From JALOLV01 sp046295175 (GTDB lineage Bacteria > Bacteroidota > Bacteroidia > Cytophagales > Spirosomataceae): DNA of 64,000 nucleotides. A program made the position numbers and the translations under genes. The stretch spans positions 432,870 through 496,869 of the forward strand of contig JBKBNY010000003.1 in NCBI GenBank assembly GCA_046295175.1, read 5' to 3'. Every line of letters begins with the position of its first letter. The first letter of the stretch is position 1. This document shows, piece after piece, positions 1 through 9,393 of this stretch. Under the pieces are notes generated by a model. That model made no database searches. It was not told where the DNA came from and was given only the letters and a program-made list of their open reading frames with translations.

Positions 1-1
1 A

Positions 2-910
2 GGTGCCGAGGCGGTTTCTGAATACACCTCGTTGCCACGACAAGAGGCATTTGATATTGAGTATTGGCTGCTCGAAGAAGCTAAATTACAACGAATGCCA
101 AAACCTAAGGCTTTATCGGGACGTGTGGCTTTGATAACGGGTTCGGCGGGTGGAATCGGCAAAGCAATCGCCAAAAAGTTTGCCGAAGAGGGTGCTTGCG
201 TGATTATCAATGACATAAATGAAGAACGCCTTGAAGGTGCTGAAACTGAATTTGTCCAAGCATTCGGCAAAGATGCTGTGGCGAGTACTTTATTGAATGT
301 AACGGATGAAACTAGCACCGCAAAAGCGATTGACGCTGCTTGTTTGGCATTTGGTGGAGTAGATATTGTTGTAAATAACGCAGGAATTAGCATTTCAAAA
401 TCAATCGCTGACCATAGTCTTGAAGAATGGGATAGATTGTATGATATTTTGGTAAAAGGTCAGTTTATTGTATCAAAAGCAGGTATTGAGGTAATGCGTA
501 AGCAGGGTTTTGGCGGCGATATTGTCAATATTGTTTCAAAAAATGCCGTTGTAGCTGGGCCAAACAACCCAGGGTATGGTTCGGCAAAAGCTGCACAGGC
601 ACATCTGACTCGCTTAATGGCGGCTGAGTTGGGTGCTGATAAAATTCGAGTAAATACCGTTAATCCAGATGCAGTGATTTCTGACTCTAATATTTGGGCT
701 GGCGGATGGGCCGAAGGGCGTGCCAAAGCATACGGAATTACGGTTGAGGAACTCCCCGCTTATTATGCAAAACGTACACTTTTGAACGAAATCATTTTGC
801 CAATCGACATTGCCAATGCTTGTTTTGCATTTGTGGGGGGATTATTGAATAAATCTACTGGAAATGCCCTCAATGTTGATGGAGGAGTTGCGATGGGATT
901 TTATAGGTAG
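2..910 (+). CDS. Bifunctional rhamnulose-1-phosphate aldolase/lactaldehyde-type SDR dehydrogenase, C-terminal part (5' truncated by window)
   Basis: The reading frame is open from base 2, so the gene starts before the window; the TTG at 32 is only an internal codon. The visible part is a Rossmann-fold short-chain dehydrogenase: a TGSAGGIG nucleotide loop about 45 residues in, NNAG, and a YGSAK catalytic Tyr/Lys. The linker before it (EYTSLPRQEAFDIEYW) is typical of fusions in which an N-terminal class II aldolase cleaves rhamnulose-1-phosphate and the SDR domain acts on the lactaldehyde. The aldolase half is not visible, so that part is inferred from the linker and from the sugar isomerase and lactate-oxidation genes downstream. 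Confidence 0.85.
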   Translation, partial: GAEAVSEYTSLPRQEAFDIEYWLLEEAKLQRMPKPKALSGRVALITGSAGGIGKAIAKKFAEEGACVIINDINEERLEGAETEFVQAFGKDAVASTLLNVTDETSTAKAIDAACLAFGGVDIVVNNAGISISKSIADHSLEEWDRLYDILVKGQFIVSKAGIEVMRKQGFGGDIVNIVSKNAVVAGPNNPGYGSAKAAQAHLTRLMAAELGADKIRVNTVNPDAVISDSNIWAGGWAEGRAKAYGITVEELPAYYAKRTLLNEIILPIDIANACFAFVGGLLNKSTGNALNVDGGVAMGFYR

Positions 911-911
911 T

Positions 912-950
912 ATTCTGCTGTTTGGGATTATAAATCCCGAACAGCAGAAT
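912..950. terminator. Long perfect-stem palindrome after the aldolase/SDR gene
   Basis: Two 18-bp arms (912-929 and 933-950) match with one G/T-tolerated mismatch around a 3-nt loop; the core is GGGATTATAAATCCC. It lies two bases after the SDR stop codon. It can act as a transcript-end or mRNA-stabilising hairpin. It also belongs to the TTTNAAA-centred palindromes scattered through this window, so a repeat-element origin is equally possible. No strong T-run follows. Confidence 0.6.
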
Positions 951-1018
951 ATTTCTTACCACTTTACCAATCATCCATCAATTCAAGATAAACTGGTAGT
1001 TTTAAACTTTATATAATA

Positions 1019-2293
1019 ATGCAACTAAACCATAATCAAATTAATGACCATAATGCTTCTTTAATCAAAAAACACGAAGCAAAACTTAGTTTTACAAAAT
1101 CAGAAATCGAAAATGCCGAGTCAATCATCCAAAAATTGGTTGACTTTCAAATTGCAATTCCTTCTTGGGCATTAGGTACGGGCGGAACTCGCTTTGGACG
1201 TTTTGCTGGAGGCGGCGAACCTCGTTCTCTCGAAGAAAAAATTGAAGATGTTGGCTTACTGCATGCTTTAAATCGCTCATCGGGGGCAATCTCTTTGCAT
1301 ATCCCTTGGGATATTCCGAAAGATTATCAGGCCATCAAAACCCTAACTGCTCAACATGGATTAGCATTCGATGCCGTCAATTCTAATACTTTTCAAGACC
1401 AACCCGACCAAGCACTGACCTACAAATTTGGTTCGCTACAAAATGTCAATAAAGCCATTCGCAAACAAGCCATTGACCATAACATCGAAGTAATTAAGCA
1501 CGGAATCGAATTGGGTTCTAAATCGCTAACGGTTTGGTTATCAGACGGTTCGTGTTTTCCGGGTCAGTTAAATTTTCGGAAGGCATATCAAAATACCTTA
1601 GAGAGTTTGCAAGAAATTTATGAAGCCTTGCCGTCTGACTGGAAGATGTTTGTTGAATACAAAGCCTTCGAGCCTAACTTTTATTCGATGACGGTTGGCG
1701 ATTGGGGGATGTCTTATTCGTATGCTCAAAAATTAGGCGAAAAAGCTTATACATTGGTCGATTTGGGTCACCATTTACCAAATGCGAACATTGAGCAAAT
1801 TGTAGCTTTGTTGTTGATGGAACAAAAATTAGGTGGTTTTCATTTCAACGATTCAAAATACGGCGATGATGATTTGACTGCCGGAAGTATCAAACCTTAC
1901 CAATTATTCTTGATTTTTAATGAATTGGTTGAAGGAATGGATGCACGTGGAATGAATCATGCTTCGGATTTGGGATGGATGATTGATGCAAGTCATAATG
2001 TAAAAGACCCCCTCGAAGACCTGCTTCAATCAGTTGATGGAATTATGATGGCGTATGCTCAGGCTCTTTCGGTTGATAGAAAGGCTTTAGAAGAAGCCCA
2101 AGAAAACAATGATGTTGTAAAAGCTCAAGAAATTCTACAAAATGCTTTTCGTACCGATGTCCGTGCTTTGACCGCCGAAGCTCGTTTGAGGGCGGGTGGA
2201 GCGTTAAATCCTACTGGTTTGTTCCGTAGTTTAGATGTAAGAGGAAATCTTATTAAAGAAAGAGGTTCAAAAACTGTTGCTACTGGGTTGTAA
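1019..2293 (+). CDS. rhaI: L-rhamnose isomerase-type sugar isomerase (TIM barrel)
   Basis: A 424-residue cytoplasmic xylose-isomerase-like TIM-barrel protein. The features seen are SWALGTGGTRF near residue 50, VEYKAFEP near 215 and DLGHHLPNANIEQ near 250, with His/Asp/Glu residues suited to a divalent metal. It resembles the Pseudomonas stutzeri-type rhamnose isomerases, which convert L-rhamnose to L-rhamnulose. Length is normal for the family. It sits 109 bp after the aldolase/dehydrogenase gene on the same strand, so the two probably form a rhamnose operon. Exact substrate (rhamnose or a related deoxy-sugar) is inferred from context. Confidence 0.85.
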   Translation: MQLNHNQINDHNASLIKKHEAKLSFTKSEIENAESIIQKLVDFQIAIPSWALGTGGTRFGRFAGGGEPRSLEEKIEDVGLLHALNRSSGAISLHIPWDIPKDYQAIKTLTAQHGLAFDAVNSNTFQDQPDQALTYKFGSLQNVNKAIRKQAIDHNIEVIKHGIELGSKSLTVWLSDGSCFPGQLNFRKAYQNTLESLQEIYEALPSDWKMFVEYKAFEPNFYSMTVGDWGMSYSYAQKLGEKAYTLVDLGHHLPNANIEQIVALLLMEQKLGGFHFNDSKYGDDDLTAGSIKPYQLFLIFNELVEGMDARGMNHASDLGWMIDASHNVKDPLEDLLQSVDGIMMAYAQALSVDRKALEEAQENNDVVKAQEILQNAFRTDVRALTAEARLRAGGALNPTGLFRSLDVRGNLIKERGSKTVATGL

Positions 2294-2339
2294 ATAGATT
2301 TTTAATACGTATTTTTGAGGTATAAATTTGAACGTAAAT

Positions 2340-2525
2340 ATGGAACTATCAGAATTTGTACGACCTCGTAACGGTACAGAATTAGTTGAAATTCTGTTAG
2401 AAACCAAGCGTAATGCACAGAAAGAGACCCGAGAACAGTCAAAAAGTAACACGGAGCTAAAATTGGCATTTGAAAAATTGAAAAAGAAAAATGAGCAACG
2501 AGGAACGCCAATTATTAGCCTATGA
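2340..2525 (+). CDS. Small charged hypothetical protein preceding the DUF6169 gene
   Basis: A 61-residue ORF starting at the ATG at 2340; an upstream in-frame TTG at 2328 is less likely. It is rich in Lys, Glu, Gln and Asn and probably forms a helix or coiled coil over residues 15-50. No family is recognised. It overlaps the start of the next gene by 35 bases in another frame, which suggests coupled translation. The small-gene/overlapping-partner arrangement recalls toxin-antitoxin or chaperone pairs, but nothing in the sequence proves that. Confidence 0.55.
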   Translation: MELSEFVRPRNGTELVEILLETKRNAQKETREQSKSNTELKLAFEKLKKKNEQRGTPIISL

Positions 2526-3012
2526 TTTTTTCTTTTTTGGCGGCGAAAATAACTCTTACGGATTTCAAACAAGTAATGAGATAAGCTATGAAATAAAATT
2601 TAAGCCTATGTTTTACTTGTTTGAACCCCAAAAAGAATATGCTAATTCGGCTTATGAATTTGTGATTGAGGTATTCGAGAATACTACCAACAATACACCA
2701 TCTTACGATGATTTGATGCCAGTAACGATTGCAACTATCATCGAAGATTTCTACAATAAAATCAAGCAACCATTAATTATTTATGTTTGCGATTCATCAG
2801 ACGGCAGGCAACTGGCTCGAAATAGTAAGTTTACACGGTGGTTTGAAGCTTATGCAGATAATAGATACACAAAAATAGAAGTGATATTGCTTGACAAATC
2901 TGGGGAAAGGGTACCAACCGTGATGATTCTTAGAAATAATAATCCATATTTTTCTGAGATAATCAGCGATTTTCAGAAGATTTTGATTGGATACAACGAC
3001 GACGATAAATGA
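2491..3012 (+). CDS. DUF6169 family protein
   Basis: A 173-residue soluble protein of unknown function. The family hallmark is the central YVCDSSDGRQLARNSKF block near residue 100; other typical blocks are an N-terminal F-x-F-region and a late VPTVMILRNNNPY segment. DUF6169 is found mainly in Bacteroidota. The stop codon overlaps the lutA start as ATGA (3009-3012), so translation is tightly coupled to the lactate-oxidation genes. That is a surprising place for an uncharacterised accessory-type gene. I do not know its function. Confidence 0.75.
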   Translation: MSNEERQLLAYDFFFFGGENNSYGFQTSNEISYEIKFKPMFYLFEPQKEYANSAYEFVIEVFENTTNNTPSYDDLMPVTIATIIEDFYNKIKQPLIIYVCDSSDGRQLARNSKFTRWFEAYADNRYTKIEVILLDKSGERVPTVMILRNNNPYFSEIISDFQKILIGYNDDDK

Positions 3013-3749
3013 AAGTAGGCCTTTTTATACCTTGTTATATAGACCAGTTTTATCCGCAAGTGGGTGTAGCAACGCTGCAATTACTCGAAAAATTGGGTGT
3101 TGAAGTCTCTTACCCAACCGAGCAAACTTGTTGCGGGCAGCCAATGGCAAACAGTGGCTGTGAAAAAGATGCTGTTGGGGTTTACCAAAATTTTGTAAAT
3201 ACTTTTGCCGACTTCGATTATACAGTAATGCCGTCGGGCAGTTGTACTTATCATGTTCGTAAACATTACGATATTATTGAGCAGACTTCGGCTGTTCAGA
3301 AAGTCAGAAATAATACCCTTGATTTAGCTGATTTTTTGGTAAATATTCTTAAAGTAAAAGGATTTGACGGTGAATTCAATCATCAAGTAGGATTACATTT
3401 GAGTTGTCATGGACAGCGTGGACTACGCAATGCAAATGCATCTGAATTTACTACCGAACAAGATGGGCAAACATTAAGTTTATTGAAAACCATCAAAGGT
3501 ATCAAACTAACTCAACTGAAACGTAATGATGAATGTTGTGGTTTTGGTGGAACTTTTTGCGTTGCCGAAGAAGCAGTTTCGGCTCGAATGGGAATCGACC
3601 GTGTTCAAGACCATTTATCAAACGGAACCGAAATCCTAACAGGTGGAGATATGTCTTGTTTAATGCATCTCGAAGGAATTATTCGACGCCAAAACCATCC
3701 GATAAAAGTGATGCACGTTGCCGAGATTTTTAACCAAGCCGCCTTGTAA
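3009..3749 (+). CDS. lutA: L-lactate utilisation (Fe-S) oxidoreductase LutA/LldE
   Basis: A 246-residue protein with two CCG domains (TCCGQPMANSG near residue 40 and ECCGFGGTFCV near 178), the cysteine-rich signature of the LutA/LldE/GlpC superfamily. LutABC together oxidise L-lactate to pyruvate and pass electrons towards the quinone pool. In this operon the L-lactate would come from lactaldehyde made during rhamnose breakdown. The start is fixed by the 4-base overlap with the preceding gene. Length is normal for LutA. Confidence 0.92.
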   Translation: MKVGLFIPCYIDQFYPQVGVATLQLLEKLGVEVSYPTEQTCCGQPMANSGCEKDAVGVYQNFVNTFADFDYTVMPSGSCTYHVRKHYDIIEQTSAVQKVRNNTLDLADFLVNILKVKGFDGEFNHQVGLHLSCHGQRGLRNANASEFTTEQDGQTLSLLKTIKGIKLTQLKRNDECCGFGGTFCVAEEAVSARMGIDRVQDHLSNGTEILTGGDMSCLMHLEGIIRRQNHPIKVMHVAEIFNQAAL

Positions 3750-3769
3750 AACGACTTTTCAAGTCGTTT
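3749..3769. repeat. Short perfect palindrome between lutA and lutB
   Basis: AAACGACTT and AAGTCGTTT form a 9-bp perfect stem around TTC, overlapping the lutA stop codon. It matches the TTTNAAA-centred short palindromes seen elsewhere in the window. It may modulate the lutA/lutB transcript ratio or simply be an inserted repeat. Confidence 0.6.
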
Positions 3770-3798
3770 GTTTATCCAAATCTTGAAAAAAGCCATTT

Positions 3799-5214
3799 AT
3801 GAATCACCCAGCCTTAGCCGATAAATTCAATCAAAACTTCGACCGTACTACTTGGCACGACGAAACACTTTGGTTTGTGCGTCAGAAAAGAGACCGTGCT
3901 GCTTTTCAGATTCCTGAATTTCAAGAACTTCGCAATTTAGCCTCGGCAATCAAAGACCATACAATAAGCCGATTGGATGGATATTTGGAGCAATTTGAAC
4001 AAAATGCGATAAAAAACGGTGTAAAAGTCCATTGGGCTGCCGATGCCAAAGAACATAATGAGATTGTTTTAGGGATTATTCAAAGTAGTTGTGGATTTAA
4101 AATCCACAACAGTTCTGAATCGGATTTCAAATCCGATTCAGCATTGCCCATCAAATTAGTCAAATCAAAATCAATGCTTACTGAGGAGTGTCATTTGAAT
4201 GATTTTTTGATGAAAAATGGCGTTGATGTTGTGGATACCGATTTAGGCGAAAGAATCATCCAATTCAGAGAAGAACCGCCAAGCCACTTGGTAATGCCCG
4301 CTATTCACCTTAAAAAAGAAGATATTGGAAAGACTTTTCATAAACACCTCGGTACACCCGAAAACGAAACCGACCCACAAAGATTGACCGAGGCCGCAAG
4401 GCATCACCTCCGTGAGAAATTCGTTGCGGCCGATGTGGCACTGACGGGCGTTAACTTTGCCATTGCCGAGACGGGTAGTGTGGTGGTTTGTACCAACGAA
4501 GGCAATGCTGATTTGGGCGTTACACTTGCTAAAGTGCATATTGCGTGCATGGGAATCGAAAAGTTGATTCCAAGATTGCAAGATTTAGGAGTTTTTACGA
4601 GACTCTTAGCAAGAAGTGCTACCGGACAACCCGTTACTACCTATACTTCGCATTTTACTGCTCCGCCCGAAGGTAAAGAAATGCACATAGTCATTGTAGA
4701 TAATGGTAGAACCCAACAATTAGGTCGCCCTGATTTCAGAAATTCGCTCAAATGTATTCGCTGTGCGGCTTGTATGAATACTTGTCCAGTTTATCGCCGA
4801 AGCGGTGGTCACAGCTATGATTTTACTGTTCCCGGACCGATTGGTTCGATACTTTCGCCCAATATTGACCTCAAAAAATACAGTACTTTACCATTTGCCA
4901 GTACGCTTTGTGGGTCGTGTTCGGATGTTTGTCCAGTAAAGATTGATATTCACAAACAACTTTATAAATGGCGACAAATCATAGCCGAAAATAATGAAAT
5001 TTCGGCTACCAAAAAGGTAGGAATGAAGGGACTTTCGTGGCTACTCGAAAAACCGAAAGTATATGATTTTGCAGGAAAAGCTGGGCGTTTGGCTCTGAAA
5101 GTTCTTCCGCATGGACTAACTCACTCAAAGGCACTTAATCCGTGGGCTAAAGCAAGAGAATTACCAGAACCACCAAAAGAAAGTTTTAAAGATTGGTACA
5201 AAAAGAATCGCTGA
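3799..5214 (+). CDS. lutB: L-lactate utilisation iron-sulfur protein LutB/LldF
   Basis: A 471-residue subunit of the LutABC lactate oxidase. It has an N-terminal LUD domain (VKSKSMLTEE near residue 120; ETGSVVVCTNEGNADLG near 225) and a C-terminal pair of 4Fe-4S clusters (CIRCAACMNTCP near 318 and CGSCSDVCPVKID near 372), followed by a short tail. Compared with relatives I remember, the stretch just before VKSKSM contains about 18 extra residues encoded by two perfect DNA palindromes (4088-4141) inserted in frame. The protein otherwise looks intact, so the insertion is probably tolerated in a surface loop. Confidence 0.93.
   Translation: MNHPALADKFNQNFDRTTWHDETLWFVRQKRDRAAFQIPEFQELRNLASAIKDHTISRLDGYLEQFEQNAIKNGVKVHWAADAKEHNEIVLGIIQSSCGFKIHNSSESDFKSDSALPIKLVKSKSMLTEECHLNDFLMKNGVDVVDTDLGERIIQFREEPPSHLVMPAIHLKKEDIGKTFHKHLGTPENETDPQRLTEAARHHLREKFVAADVALTGVNFAIAETGSVVVCTNEGNADLGVTLAKVHIACMGIEKLIPRLQDLGVFTRLLARSATGQPVTTYTSHFTAPPEGKEMHIVIVDNGRTQQLGRPDFRNSLKCIRCAACMNTCPVYRRSGGHSYDFTVPGPIGSILSPNIDLKKYSTLPFASTLCGSCSDVCPVKIDIHKQLYKWRQIIAENNEISATKKVGMKGLSWLLEKPKVYDFAGKAGRLALKVLPHGLTHSKALNPWAKARELPEPPKESFKDWYKKNR
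4088..4141. repeat. Two tandem perfect palindromes inserted in frame inside lutB
   Basis: 4088-4110 is GTTGTGGATTT/AAATCCACAAC around one base. 4115-4141 is CTGAATCGGATTT/AAATCCGATTCAG around one base. Both share the GGATTTNAAATCC core. Together they encode residues between IIQSS and ALPIKLVKSK of LutB without breaking the frame. This is the only place in the window where this palindrome family lies inside a gene. Confidence 0.85.
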
Positions 5215-5321
5215 TTTTACTGATTTTGACCCTGATTTTTGTGATTAAAATAAGGATGAATTCGATTTTGGTTTAGATTCAACAAATCCACAATCTCAAA
5301 TCCTAATTCTGAAATAGAAAT

Positions 5322-5885
5322 ATGTCTTCAAGAGAAAAAATATTAGCTCAAGCAAAAGCAAATAAGCCAGCCGTGGTAGATTTACCCGAGATACCATTGT
5401 TTGCAAATGAAATTGATGTTGTTGAGCAATTCAAGACCATGCTTGCTTCGATTGGTGGTAGGGCAGAAGAGATGGCGTTGAGCGATATTGATTCATTTAT
5501 CAAAAAAGTCTATTTTGACGCTGAAAGAATCGCTTCAAATGTAATCGAATCAACATTTTCGGTTGATAGTCAAACTCACAAAGACGAACTCGAAAAGATT
5601 GATTTGGCAGTATTACGAGGTGAATTTGGCGTATCTGAAAATGGGGCAATTTGGTTGCCTGAAAAAAATATGCTAAACAGAGCATTGCCATACATTGCAC
5701 AGCATTTAGTTTTAGTTATTGAGAAGAAAAGTATAGTACCCAATATGCACTTTGGCTATCAAAAAATACCTTCGGTTGGTGCTTATGGAGTTTTTATTGC
5801 GGGGCCATCTAAGACCGCGGATATAGAGCAGTCGCTCGTCATTGGTGCTCACGGAGCAAGGAGTATGATTGCGATTTTGGTTTGA
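5322..5885 (+). CDS. lutC: L-lactate utilisation protein LutC/LldG (LUD domain)
   Basis: A 187-residue LUD-domain protein, the third component of the LutABC lactate-oxidising complex. GEFGVSENGAIWLPE near residue 105 and FIAGPSKTADIEQSLVIGAHG near 158 are the typical LutC signatures. It is somewhat short but complete at both ends. It follows lutB after about 105 bp containing direct CTGATTTT repeats. Orientation and order match the lutABC operons of other bacteria. Confidence 0.9.
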   Translation: MSSREKILAQAKANKPAVVDLPEIPLFANEIDVVEQFKTMLASIGGRAEEMALSDIDSFIKKVYFDAERIASNVIESTFSVDSQTHKDELEKIDLAVLRGEFGVSENGAIWLPEKNMLNRALPYIAQHLVLVIEKKSIVPNMHFGYQKIPSVGAYGVFIAGPSKTADIEQSLVIGAHGARSMIAILV

Positions 5886-6169
5886 AATTTAAACATTTGA
5901 TTTTTTCAATAGACTACATATTCAATAATAATAGATTCAAGGTTTAATCATTCATAGCTTAGCTGATTGATTGAATTTAGATTCGTTCTGACTGGCAAGT
6001 TGTAATTTTCTCCTGCCGAATTCAACATTACTTTCTCCTCTTTTCGTCTAACAATTTCTGATTTTTGTCATAATTCATTAAAATTTTTCAAGGAGTAATA
6101 GATTAAATCAATAAGTATGTTTATTTTCGTGCTTAGTAAAAAATTACTTTAAACTAAACAACAAACTGT

Positions 6170-9100
6170 ATGAGAAGAATTTTACTTGTCGGCATCATGC
6201 TGGCATGGGTTGGGGTTTCTTTTGCCCAATCTCTCAATGTTTCGGGTCGTGTAACCTCCAGCGACGACAATTCACCACTACCGGGGGTTAGTATTGCAAT
6301 CAAAGGTTCGAGTAAAGGTACGACCACCAATGGCGATGGGACGTACAAAATCAATGCATCGAAAGGCGATGTTTTGATGTTCAGTTTTATTGGTTTCCAG
6401 ACTCAGAGTGTAACCGTTGGCAACCAAACAACAATCGACTTAGCACTAAAAGCTGATGCCTCACAATTAGAAGAAGTTGTGGTAACCGCTTTGGGTATTT
6501 CGAGAGCCAAAAAGTCATTGAGTTATTCTGTTCAAGACATCAAGGCCGACAAACTAACCGTAGCTCGTGATGCCAACGTGGGTAATGCATTGGCAGGTAA
6601 GATTGCGGGTGTGCAGGTTCTTGGTCAGTCGGGTGCAAAGTTTGGTTCGCCTTCTATCCGTATCCGTGGTGTAAACTCATTGACAGGTGGTGAGCCATTA
6701 TATGTAGTCGATGGTACACCAGTTGCGAGTATCTCTGATATTAACATGGATGATGTTGAGAATGTGTCTGTTTTGAAGGGTGCTTCTTCGACAGCACTTT
6801 ACGGAAACCGTGCTTCGGGTGGTGTAATCGTGATTACTACTAAACGTGCAAAATCTGGTGAAACTGCTTTCTCTCTAAATCACAGCACAACCATGGATGT
6901 TGTAGGTTTATTGCCAGAATACCAAAACGAGTACGGCGGCGGATATTCACAAGATTGGGAAACTTTCACATTCAATCCAGCTATTCATCCTGCTTCTTGG
7001 GCAAGTTTTAATGGTCAAAAAATATTAGATTATTCGGCAGACGAAAGCTGGGGACCTAAACTCGACGGCTCACTTCACCGCTCGGCTTTTTCATGGCAGC
7101 AAGGTGAGCAGTTTGGACAATTGACACCTTACGTGGCAAATCCGAACAACGTAAGAGATTTCTTCGAGAAACCTTTTAGTCACAACACAAACTTTGCTTT
7201 TTCTAAAGGTGGAGATAACTACCAAAGCCGTATTTCTTATACGCACATCATTAACAATGGTATTATCCCGAATAGTAAGCAAACGAAAGACTTCATCAGT
7301 GCAAAAAATACATTCAATTTTAGCAATCGTCTGACTGCTATTTTAGATGTGAATTATACAGCAACAAGAGCTAAGAACGTGCCTGCTGATAATTATGGTT
7401 CGTCGGGTGGTGTCTTGGGTGGATTTAACCAAACACTTGGTTCATTCAATCAATGGTTCCAACGCCAGCTTTCAATCGAAGATTTGAAGAATTACAAAAA
7501 CCCTGATGGAACTTACAGAAGTTGGAATATTGGTGGCCCTCTTGACCCAAAACCAAAATATTGGGATAGTCCATATACACAAATGTATGAAAGTACAAAC
7601 TACAACAACAACGACCGTATTTTTGGTAGTTTGGGTTTACAGTACAAAATTGCTGATTTCTTAACTGCAACTGTTACGACTCGTAGAGACTGGAGAAGCT
7701 ATTACGGAGAAGGTCGTGTAGCTTATGGTACACTCAATGCTGGTGGATTAGGTGCTTATGCAAACTACAACACAAATGGCTATGAAAATAACCACGAAGC
7801 AATCTTAGCATTTAACAAAGGTTTTGATAAAATTTCGGTGGTTGCAAATGCTGGTGGAAACATCCGTTATGCTAAAACTACAGTACTGGCTCAATCTACT
7901 GCTGGTGGTTTGACTTCTCCAGGCTTTTATAATATAGCTGCTTCAAAAGATAGACCAGGTGTTACAAATCAATTATTTGAAAGACAGGTAAATAGCTTGT
8001 TCGGAAACGTTTCGGTAGGTTATGATGAATTAGCATTTGTTGAGGCTTCGGTTCGTAACGACTGGTCTTCGACTCTTCCAAAAGCCAATAATTCTTATAT
8101 CTATTACTCTTTGGGTGGTAGCTTAGTCGTTACAGAATTACTTCCTAAAAATAGTATTCTTTCGTACGCAAAAGTACGTGGAAGTATCGCTCAGGTTGGT
8201 ACAGATGTAGGTCCATACTCGATTTATCAAACTTATGGCGTAGGTAATCCGTTTGGGTCAAATGCAACAATGTTTTTACCAACACAATTGCCCAATGCTG
8301 ATTTGCAACCAGGACTTTCGACAGAGTTTGAAACTGGTATTGACCTTAAATTCTTAAATAACCGAATCAGCATTGAGTTTGCTGCTTACAAAAAAGATAA
8401 CGAAAATCAGATTATTCCGTTGGCAGTAGCACCTACGAGTGGTTATAACTCAGCACTTGTCAATGCGGGTTTGATTCAGACAAAAGGTATGGAGATTCAC
8501 ATTGGTGCAACTCCAGTAAAAACCGCAGGTGGATTGACTTGGGAAACCGACATCAACTTTGATAGAAGCACTTCAAAAGTCATAAAATTGGCCGAAGGAC
8601 TTACAAACTATCAGTTGGGTTCTACTTGGAGAGGCCTTACAATCAATGCCCGTGAAGGCGAACAGTGGGGTTTATTTGTTGGAAAAGCATTCCAAAGAGA
8701 TGCTAATGGCAATAAATTGATTGGAGCAGATGGTCATTATTTATTTGATTTGAATAAGCCACTTGGTTCGGTTTTACCTAAGTTCAAAGGTGGTTTCTTG
8801 AATACAATCACTTACAAAAATGTATCGTTTAGAGCAAATGTTGACTTTATTGTTGGTGGTAAATTCTTCTCAGTAACCCGTATGTTCAATGCTTATGCTG
8901 GTTTAGCTGCCGAAACAGCAGGATTAAACGAATTAGGCAATCCGAAAAGAGACCCTGTAGCCAATGGTGGTGGTATCTTGCTTGAGGGTGTAACAGCCGA
9001 TGGAAAACCGAACACTAAACGAGTTGAAACACAAGAGTACTACGAAGATAGAATGTTTGCCTTCCACGAAGCATGGCTTTATGACCAAACTTTCGTAAAA

Positions 9101-9319
9101 CTTCGTGAAGTTTCGGTCGGATACAATATCCCGAATAAATTCTTGGGTGGTAGATACTTCAAGAGTGCAAAATTAGCATTCATTGTACGTAACCCTGTAT
9201 TGATTTATAGTGCAGTGGGTGGCGGAATTGATATTTCAGAAGCCGAAACTTATTGGACAGAGGGTGGACAGTTACCTCCAGTACGTTCATTTGGTATCAA
9301 CCTAAACCTTGGATTCTAA
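6170..9319 (+). CDS. SusC/RagA-type TonB-linked outer membrane transporter
   Basis: A 1049-residue outer-membrane transporter. Residues 1-19 are a signal peptide ending at SFAQ, followed by a CarboxypepD_reg-like domain (VSGRVTSSDDNSPLPGVSI), a plug with SIRIRGVNSLTGGEPLYVVDG and YGNRASGGVIVITTK, then a long beta-barrel ending in GINLNLGF with a C-terminal aromatic residue. It pairs with the SusD-like lipoprotein downstream to import an oligosaccharide or peptide across the outer membrane. Position straight after the rhamnose/lactate genes suggests a rhamnose-containing substrate, which is an inference only. Confidence 0.93.
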   Translation: MRRILLVGIMLAWVGVSFAQSLNVSGRVTSSDDNSPLPGVSIAIKGSSKGTTTNGDGTYKINASKGDVLMFSFIGFQTQSVTVGNQTTIDLALKADASQLEEVVVTALGISRAKKSLSYSVQDIKADKLTVARDANVGNALAGKIAGVQVLGQSGAKFGSPSIRIRGVNSLTGGEPLYVVDGTPVASISDINMDDVENVSVLKGASSTALYGNRASGGVIVITTKRAKSGETAFSLNHSTTMDVVGLLPEYQNEYGGGYSQDWETFTFNPAIHPASWASFNGQKILDYSADESWGPKLDGSLHRSAFSWQQGEQFGQLTPYVANPNNVRDFFEKPFSHNTNFAFSKGGDNYQSRISYTHIINNGIIPNSKQTKDFISAKNTFNFSNRLTAILDVNYTATRAKNVPADNYGSSGGVLGGFNQTLGSFNQWFQRQLSIEDLKNYKNPDGTYRSWNIGGPLDPKPKYWDSPYTQMYESTNYNNNDRIFGSLGLQYKIADFLTATVTTRRDWRSYYGEGRVAYGTLNAGGLGAYANYNTNGYENNHEAILAFNKGFDKISVVANAGGNIRYAKTTVLAQSTAGGLTSPGFYNIAASKDRPGVTNQLFERQVNSLFGNVSVGYDELAFVEASVRNDWSSTLPKANNSYIYYSLGGSLVVTELLPKNSILSYAKVRGSIAQVGTDVGPYSIYQTYGVGNPFGSNATMFLPTQLPNADLQPGLSTEFETGIDLKFLNNRISIEFAAYKKDNENQIIPLAVAPTSGYNSALVNAGLIQTKGMEIHIGATPVKTAGGLTWETDINFDRSTSKVIKLAEGLTNYQLGSTWRGLTINAREGEQWGLFVGKAFQRDANGNKLIGADGHYLFDLNKPLGSVLPKFKGGFLNTITYKNVSFRANVDFIVGGKFFSVTRMFNAYAGLAAETAGLNELGNPKRDPVANGGGILLEGVTADGKPNTKRVETQEYYEDRMFAFHEAWLYDQTFVKLREVSVGYNIPNKFLGGRYFKSAKLAFIVRNPVLIYSAVGGGIDISEAETYWTEGGQLPPVRSFGINLNLGF

Positions 9320-9393
9320 TTTTAATCAATGAAAAGAATCATCGAGGCTATTCTTGAAACCAATTTGGTGATTCGAAAAAATGAAATATTAAA

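Noticed and set aside
2302..2572. Minus-strand frames opposite the small gene and DUF6169 start
   Set aside because: They are out of operon orientation, Phe-rich because of the A-rich coding strand, and lack start signals.
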